Shown: piece by piece, positions 7,078 to 16,000 of the stretch
Layout: each line of letters opens with the position of its first letter
Position numbering within the stretch: position 1 is the stretch's first letter
Program-made: the position numbers and the translations under genes
Virus record (IMG/VR): IMGVR_UViG_3300030106_005039
Span: 1 to 35,671 of that record
DNA length: 35,671 nt
Reading direction: 5' to 3' (one strand)
From: a virus
The notes under the pieces: model-generated
What the model was told of the DNA's origin: nothing
The model's input: the letters and a program-made list of their open reading frames with translations, nothing else
Databases searched by the model: none

Positions 7078-10000
7078 CTACTCTACAGGAATATAACGTC
7101 CGTAAGTTTCGAGTTGGTTATTAAAGGTACGCAATCTTTCAATATGAGTATCCCCTTTGACTGCCATGTTACGGATGAACGGAGTCTGCAAAGCGGGACG
7201 CTCCATCAAACCATTTAAGAGTAAGGCGACTCGACGTTTACCATACCCACGCTCTATTGCTTGAGAGTATATCTGCTCATCAGTAAGACCTAACTTCTTG
7301 AATCCTCTAAACGCTCTAATTAAATGTTCATTAATACGTCTACGTCTTTCAATCTCCGTATCAGCCATACCTCTTACAGCATCTTCTGATATCGAGTCAT
7401 CTGTATACATACGGTTTTTAAGTGCTGCAGCTCTACGATATTCACCTGCTCTTTCTGACAGGAACCGATCAAGCTGTTGTTCAGGTACTATGTCGTATGG
7501 TCTAAGGGGTAAGAACTCTTTAGCTAACGCCCCTAAAGGAGTCATGATAAAATCAGATACGTCTGGATCTCCCTCCATCAATTTAACAAACCCGTCTTTA
7601 TATACTTTCTCAAGGGTTCTTGGGGCATAAGACTCTGCAAAAATAAACTGAAACTTTTTAGAAAAGGCTTCCCATGCAGTGTCATTAACCTCTGTAATAG
7701 GTCTCCCATTCTCTGGGTCTCTATTATTTAATGCACTGGTTACAGCCCCTGCCAGTATTTGTTGGTCAAGATACTGATCGGCAACCATCGCTTTAAAGAA
7801 AGCGGCTCCCGCTTCTGCTGGACTACCCCTCATTAACTCATCAAAGGAACGTAGGAATGGGTCAACCATCATGGCGTATGGGTTAAGATAAGTTAAATCT
7901 AATGATTTTAATTGACCTCCTTGAGTAAAGTAGAAGAATGAGTTGCTTCTTAAATACTCAGGCATCGAATCTCTAAGAGCTTCTTCCTCTTCGTCCCCTA
8001 TACCAGTGAGGGCATTCACAACAACTTGCGATATTGCGGAGAACCCTACTAACACGGTAGTGAATCCAATCATTCTATCCTTACCTCGTTTTCTAATAAC
8101 TGGATTAGTATCCGCCATTTCTTTCCTCGCTAAGAGGACTGTGTTTAGCATGATCCTTGGAACCTCTAATTTGAATCGGATGAACGGGGCGAACATTACC
8201 CCGAACCATGTACCCTGTAACTTCTGGACAAAAGGTGGGGCTTGATCATAACTTTGTGCAGTTTTCTTTACTTTATCTGCAGCCATCTGCATAAGTTCTT
8301 CATCGCTCAAGGCTCCATAATTAGTCTGGTTCTCTGCTGTTGAAGCAACGTGTTTAGATCTAGCTTGTTGTAAAACCTCTAGCTCATTCATGAAGTAAGC
8401 GATTTTATAAAAACTATCTACAGTTTGTGATAACTCTCTCAACCTACGAGCAAACCTACCTGCTCTTGTTTTACCTACTTTCTCCGATATGGCGCTAACA
8501 TCTAACGCCTTCTTAGTACCACTTGTTTCACTTTCAAGACCAGCAAGATTATCCAACAATTCTTTCTGAAGCTGCGCTTCGCTTCGAGGGTTTGTTAAAA
8601 AGTCCTGTAAGAGTCTAGCTTCTATTTCATTACCAATAACCCCTAATCCGATCATGGTTCTATGGAACGCACTCACTTCTTCTGGAGCCATTGATAAGTA
8701 TTTCTTCCGCACAAACTCTTTCTCTAATGATCTACCCATCTTACCAAACCTCCAGAACCCTTGAGACGGCCCAAAGAAAACAATGTTTGAAACTATGTTT
8801 CGAACATAGAATCCAATAGATCCTAATGTTTTAGCTCCTAAAGATAGACCCGTTAACTTAGCTCCTACTTCTGTAACAAACTGATTTGCTTTGTCGGCTT
8901 CGGTCTGAGTTACTTTCGCTTTAGGATCAAGTATAGCAGAAACAGCTTGTTCCATTTCTGTAAGAACATAATAAGTTTTCCCGTCTGCAAATGGCGCTGT
9001 ATTGATAATACTAGTGTCTGCTCCAGCAGCTACTTTTAAAATACTATAACCTTCAGGTGCGGGTTTGTATGTCGCTGCCTCTCCCTCAATCTGCACTTCG
9101 TCTAGTTCGGCCTCTATAATGAATGGTTGTCCATCTGTTTTTTTGGTATCCATACCAAACTTCTTGAGGTTGCTAATGAAGTTTATTTGAGAAGCAATTA
9201 AACCAAGATGCGAGAAAGTTTGCAGTAGTTCATTATATCCAGTCTCATCGTCAACTTGACCTAACAATTCTCGCAACTCTTGCGGAGGATTTTTACGTCT
9301 CTTCAAAGCTCCGATGTTTAAACTCACAATACTTTTTGCGTGGTCTTTAAGGTTATTAAATAAATTAGAAGCCGATCTATCACTTTTAATATGTATATCG
9401 AGATAATCATTTACGAGCTTCGCTTTAAATTCAGCAACCGTAGGGAACTTTTTGACTTCGTTACGCCAATCTTTATTGAATGTCTTATATTGTTTATATA
9501 GAAAGTCCCCTGCATTTTTCCGTACAGTGTCGTATCTAGAGTCTGTTCTTATGTTATCCCTGTATTCTTTATCTGAAAAAAGTTTATACTCTCTGTGTAG
9601 ATACAGTTGTAAGTTGTCATCAATAGCAATACCCATTTCACTATCCTCCCCTACGATGCCCCGTATAACTGTTGATAGCTCATCAGTTAAGGCTCTTAGC
9701 CCTAATACTTCTTTACCATCTATCTTCCCGCCAAGCAGATGCCTAACTAGTCTTGTTTTATCAGAGTCTTTTTCAGGAACCTTTTGTATTTTAGCTAACT
9801 CGCTTATAGCTTTATTCTTCCTATCTCTAAATTCTTTTCTCCTCCCCTGCACATACTCAGCTCTTATCTCAGCAATCTTCGATTCGGATTTAACTCCTTT
9901 TATTAAATCAAGATATGCTTGTTCTGTTTCGGGAGATATGTTTTCACGGCTACCTACTAATGCTTGTATCAAAGCAACAGGTGCTTTGCCATCAAAATCT

Positions 10001-13000
10001 TCTTTGATTATTTTATCTAGCTGATTCTTAAAGTTAACAACATCAGCTTCGACAGCATCTTGTATTTGTCTTCTTTGTTCTACAAGTCTTTTTATTCTTG
10101 GGTCTAAGTCTCCCCTAAACTTATTTACTAAACTTCCAAATAAGCCATCTTTCTTTTTCCTATATTTACCTGTCTCAAAGAAAGGTAAATCAAACAAAGG
10201 TGCATAACCCCCATAACCTAAACCACCTTCAGCCGTATCGAACGTACCGCTTTCAAGACCACCTGCTTGTGTGAATCGGACATCCCCTTCTCTACCGTAG
10301 TCAGGACGGCTACCCCATACAGGTTTTTGTATATACACTCTGTTCCCTATATGTATAGCTTCACTACCACCTACTACAGGTACAGGATCTAATGGGTTTG
10401 TTATATCTACAAACTCTGAACTTCTTAAAGGGTTTATTGCAACTTCGACCCAACGATTATCCCCTGTTTGTTTAGGTCCAACTTTACCACTAGCCCAGTT
10501 TTTACGAAAAGTATTTAACTGAGCAGGAGTGAACTCCATCAGCTCACCTTCCGTAGAAGCCATAAGTCCTTTGTTACCTCCTGCAGCTATTCTCGCTGCT
10601 GACTTTTCGTAACGTGTTATTTCTTTAAGTTTTATCTTCGCATAGTTTGTATATGCTTTCGGCCCTTTCATTCTTGGGCCCGCTATAGACACAGCATAAA
10701 TAGGAGATCCTTTTTTTATAGACTCATTAAAAGTAGGTATGTCTAACCTAATCGATACAGGATCACTTCCAATTAATTTATATACTTGTGAATAGGCTAC
10801 TGTCCCATGTGTAGAAGAACCATCTTTCGTTTTCTTATCGGCACTAATAAATTTAAGTATATTACTAACGGTTGGGGTTTTTGGTACTTCAGTATTCTTA
10901 TAAGGAAATACTCTGTTACGGATTTCATTATATGTTGCTTGAGTTATTTGTTTTTTAAATAAACGGTTTGCAGCTACAGCGAGTATGCCTGACCTATCTT
11001 TATTTTTGTGGAATGCCGCCTTCTCAAATATCTCTTGCTCTGCAGGATCGTTAAGGTCACTAGCAGTTTTTACTTTCACAAGAGAAGCAACTTGCCTCTC
11101 GTTTACCTGTGATGTGATCGGAGGAACATCTTCTATATTATCATAAACACCTTCTAAAGAACCTGCTTGAGTATACCTTATATCTTGAGAAGATAAATCG
11201 AACCTTTCAGATAGTGGAATGACGTTTCCATTATCATCTCTTGTTATAGGCTTAGATGATTTGATTGCTGTGTTATCCCGAACAGCTATATTCTCTGGAG
11301 GACTCCATGTTTGGTCTTCATTAATAAGTATAGCGTCGTACTTCCGAAAGACAGCATCAATGACACTTGGGATTTCCCAAGCTCTCCAATGAGCCTGTTT
11401 AATTAAATCCATAGCTCTATCAGGCAAAGGGAATTCCTTACCCTTTGTTTCGAAGTGTCTCCGAAACTCAGGCTCAAACTCTTTCCAGTTTTTAGTAGGG
11501 TCAAAAACTTTATCTGCTTTTAAATAACCTTCCATTACTGTACGTCCCATATCCCGCTTGGCTTCACTCCATGTCATTCCATCAAGTAACGATCTTTCAA
11601 GATCCTCTGTTTGTTTTCTAATAGATTCTTTATCTTCAGGCTGACGAGCTTTCATCATCTTATATTTAAGCTCATTTTCTAACTTTTCAGATTTTTTCAT
11701 TGCTTCGTCGATCCTCTTCTCAACGTCAGCAGGACGTGCTTTAAGTCTTGAGTAGGCGTTTGCAAATGATTTACTCTTAGAAAAGAATATGAGGCCGTCA
11801 CTTTCTCTACCTTTAAAGGACGTAAAGTCTGACTTAGTTCCATGATAAACAGGGCCGTAAGTATACCCTGCTCTTTTAGCAGCCTCACTCACCATGATCT
11901 GTAGGTCTATGTCATTTAAACCTGTTTTAGGATCTTCTGCCAGCTTCATATACTCTGCATCTAAAGAACCTGCTTGTGTTTCACGTACAGGTTGTATTCT
12001 TCCAGCAGCCGCACTGACTTGTTCCATCTTCTTCTGCCTATCTACTTTAAGATCGGCATCATATTTAAATGGCCCAAGTTTCTCCTCCATGATTTCAGCA
12101 GGAGCTTCTTTTGAGTTACGTCTTTTCTTAAAGTTTTCGTTTGGAGATACTACACTTTCACCACGAATCTCTGAGGCTTTATCCAACATGATTTCATGTG
12201 AACCTTTGTCACGACCAAGATCACTGACAAAACTTACAAAATTTAAGTCTGGATTCTGCTTCTTATTTGTTTCAACAAAAGATGCAATAACATTACCTAA
12301 CGCATTTATACTCTCTTTGTATGCTGCTACATCAAAAGGAAGTGCAAAAGTCTGTCCTATACCCCCATCTTCTACAGGCAACTTATCAGCTACTTTCTTT
12401 TCCATACGTCCTATCTGATCAACAGGGTTAACAGAGAACAAACCCGTGTTATCATACGGAGGGAAGTCGTGCCAAAAATCTTGAGGTACAACCCCTAAAG
12501 GTTCTGAAATTGTTACGTAGTATACCCTACCATATTTTTTACTTACCCCACCATCATCAGTAACCTTCCTCATTTTGTTATATGATTTATATGTCACATT
12601 TCCACGCATCGTAGGGCTCTGTATATCACACCAAGGTTTGGTCGCAGCACATGGCACGAATGCAATAGTGTCATACCCATCAGGAATCTCAAAGTTCGAC
12701 ATGTCTGAATGCCAGTTAGAAACTTTTTCGTTCTTAATTAATGCTGCTGTCATAGCAGGAGTAGGAGCGAACATGTCAAAAGTAAGTTCAGGAAGCTGGA
12801 CGCCTTGAGATTTTCTAACTGCTTCTCTTGTTGAGTTGTATATACCTTTCCTTTTGTTAAAGAAATATCTAATAAACCGAACAAGCTGAACAGGAGGTAG
12901 TACGAGTTTGTTTGATGGCCTACCTGTTTTAAGTGATTTAAAAGGTTTACCTAATTGTTCAAACTCTGCATCGTTTATCTTTAATGTATCCTTTATGAAA

Positions 13001-16000
13001 GACTCAACTTGAGCTGCATCATCAAGATCTAAGTTATTGACAGCTTTATCTATATCGAAAGCTCCCGCTTGAGTTTCACGTACACCCGTTGGAGGTGAAT
13101 ACCCGAACTCGTAAATTGAACTACCTTCGGTGATCAACTCCCCTGCCTTAACTTCTTTGGTTAATACTTTATATCCTTTGTCACCAAACATTCTAGCCCC
13201 ATGCATCTCAGCATAGTCACGATCCGTAGATACCCAATCTCCTGCATTAATCCCTCCTTTTACATTTGATGGTACACCTCTGTATACAGTTACTTTAGCA
13301 TCAGGGTTTCCACGTACGGATACAATCTGATCATAGACCTTCTGGTCATTAGTCGTATCGTACGAACCACCAGTACCGTAAAATCTTAATCCATCAGATG
13401 AGTAAAAGTCAGATGGATAAATACTTTCATCCATAGCACTCATTGGTGACCCGTAACCTCTGTCGGGGGCTCTATGAGATCCTCTATAATCTAACTCACC
13501 CTCTTGTGTTTGCCGCACACCCATATCGATCTTCCTATTTGGATCACGATCAACGAACGGTTTATCATCGAGATATGTTATAACTTTATTTATAGAGTTT
13601 TCTGGATCATCAATATCAAACTTGATCGCAGTGCTAACCTCAAAACCACCTTTCAGTCTTGTCATCTCACCTGTCAGTCTGTGTATAGCTGCGGATATAA
13701 CAGGGTTATCAGCATCTAACTCCCTTATAGCATTAAAACGATTTATATAAGAACGTAAGTAGCGTAATAATACTCGAACAAAACTTGGGTTGGTTTTGTA
13801 AAACTCTATCTCTTCTTCTGTAGTGTACCCTTTAAGTATTCTTTGTGCCTTCATACGTAAGTACTCATCAACTATTACGTGTTGCATGCTACGCTGATCT
13901 ACACTCAAAGCGTCAGGGCCAAGTTGACTACGAGCCGCTTGTCTTTTCTCATCTGTCTTATAGTATGTGTCTATAATCTCGTTTACTTGAGTATCAGATA
14001 ATACAGAAAATATAATGTCTATCTCAGCTTTACTTAAATTTCTCCACGCTGCGTGGTGTATAACCTCATGAGATGCTTCGAATCGAGCGACGTGTTGTGC
14101 ATTAGCTTTATTTAACCCCATCGTAAGTCTAGCAAGACCCCAAGGGTTTATAACAAGACGCATTCCTTCTTCAGTCTGCTCTGCTCTGTATGCTCCTAAT
14201 CCTTTATTCTTTTCATTATAATCTACACGAGACTCCATACCCCAGAAATCGGCAACTTGTTGTGCGTCAGTTCTTGCGTCTAGATATCTTTGATAATGCT
14301 CATCGGCACTAAGCCCTTCCCCTAACTCAATGGATTTTTCTTTTGTCCCCCACAAAGTGTCGAAAGTTTTTACAAGCTGCTCCTCTTGCTCTATTGCCCT
14401 CTGCCTTCCTTCTTCTAATTGTCTTTCAAGATCCTCATCTAAAACACCTTCTTGCGTTTCCCGCACCTCTTCAGCTTTACTTTCTTTTAAAATAACATCT
14501 GCCTCTCCTTGAGTTATTAATTGTTTTTCTAATTTACTACGTACCTGTTCTTCTAGTTTTTGTATATCGATGTTACTTTCTTGCCTATCTGATTTAATGA
14601 CTTCTGATATCGCTTTTTTCTGAGCAGTTCCTGATGCCTCTTGTGGAGTAGGTATTACAATAGGCTCTCTTGATCTAGCAGCAGTACTTAACTGCCTTGA
14701 TAACTGTTCTTTGTTTTCTTCGAAAAACGCTTGTGTTAAAGGAGAGCCTGTTTCTCCTAAGTTTTTTATAATGTTATCTATTGTTTCTTGTTGAAACCTT
14801 TCGTAACGGGCTCCTGTGCCTTTATCAAACATATTCTGAACACCAACAACTCCAGCACCCATAACACCACCTAAAGAAGCGGCATGTAGTCCAACCATCA
14901 TCCGATCTATCATTGGCGTGTTTTCATTAAGGGCAGCATCCGTAATGAATGTTTGTATAAATTCATCAAGACCTTCTTCAGCAGCTTCACTAGCTGCAGG
15001 AATACCGAACTGCCTCAAAAAAGCAGAGTTTTTAGCAGCCGTCTTCATTTGTTTTTCAATAGTACTACCTATTACTTCCCTTACTTTAGATGAGCCAAAA
15101 CCTGATATATCTAAGTTTAGTATCTTTGACATCCCCGATGTCATACCTTTGTAAGTCATGCCTCTAAGAAATGCTTGTTCAAAACCTCCTAAACCTATAC
15201 CCATAAACGCAGTCGTAAGTAGTCCTGTCACAGTACCCGCCATCATTGCGTAACCTAAAGCAGCATCGTGCTTTTCTTCGTGTGTCAAAGAATCTGGCTG
15301 TGCTGCGTATACAGTAGCGTACATTCTACCTGAACTTCTATTTGCAGCGGGTATATATACTGCAGGGAAAGCCGATGCTTTACGGAAAGTTTTATTAGCT
15401 ATCGCTTTGTTGTACGCCTTGATTGCTTTTTGAACTCCTTTGTCAGTCACCGTTTTAGCTGAATCCTTCAGCTCTTTGTTAGCTGCAGCCTTTAATGCAA
15501 TATCTTTTGCTGTATCACCAAACTGCCTACCCGTAGCGGCCTTAGTTAAATTTTTAACAAGTGCTTTAGCTGTTTGTTTAGCTCCAGCTTTAGTTCCAGC
15601 ATATAAAACACCCCCAGTACCTAAAGTTCCTGCAGACAACAGAACTGTAGCAGAGACATCAACAACCATTGGCGCAATCACATTTGAAAGATCCATACCC
15701 CAACCAAACTCATCACCGAAAACTGCAGCGACTTCTCGTCTACGTTGTCTATCCATTTGGTTATCGACCAAATACTTTGTAGCCCCTTCGCTTTTAAAAA
15801 TTACAGCACCTAACGAAGCAAATAATCCTATTACCGCATCAGGCACAGTTGCTGCTATATCTCCTAATCTGTTTTTTATAGAACTGTAATTACGTTTATC
15901 AGCTAAGAAAGTATCCAGTACGTCTACATCGGAAGCCCCACTAGCCCTTCCCGCTTGTTTTGCAGCCATCCAATTATCACTTGTTGCTGCTGTATCGGAT

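Noticed and set aside
7912-7944. A YFTQGGQL segment near residue 3081 of the giant protein as a seventh motif.
   Set aside because: It lacks the Arg and the acidic end and lies inside the C-terminal domain, not at a border.
9452-15889. Long + strand ORFs opposite the giant gene (for example 9452-10024, 11894-12418, 15440-15889).
   Set aside because: They are shadows of a 10-kb gene with strong motifs on the other strand, show no ribosome-binding sites and have Ser/Leu-rich translations typical of antisense frames.
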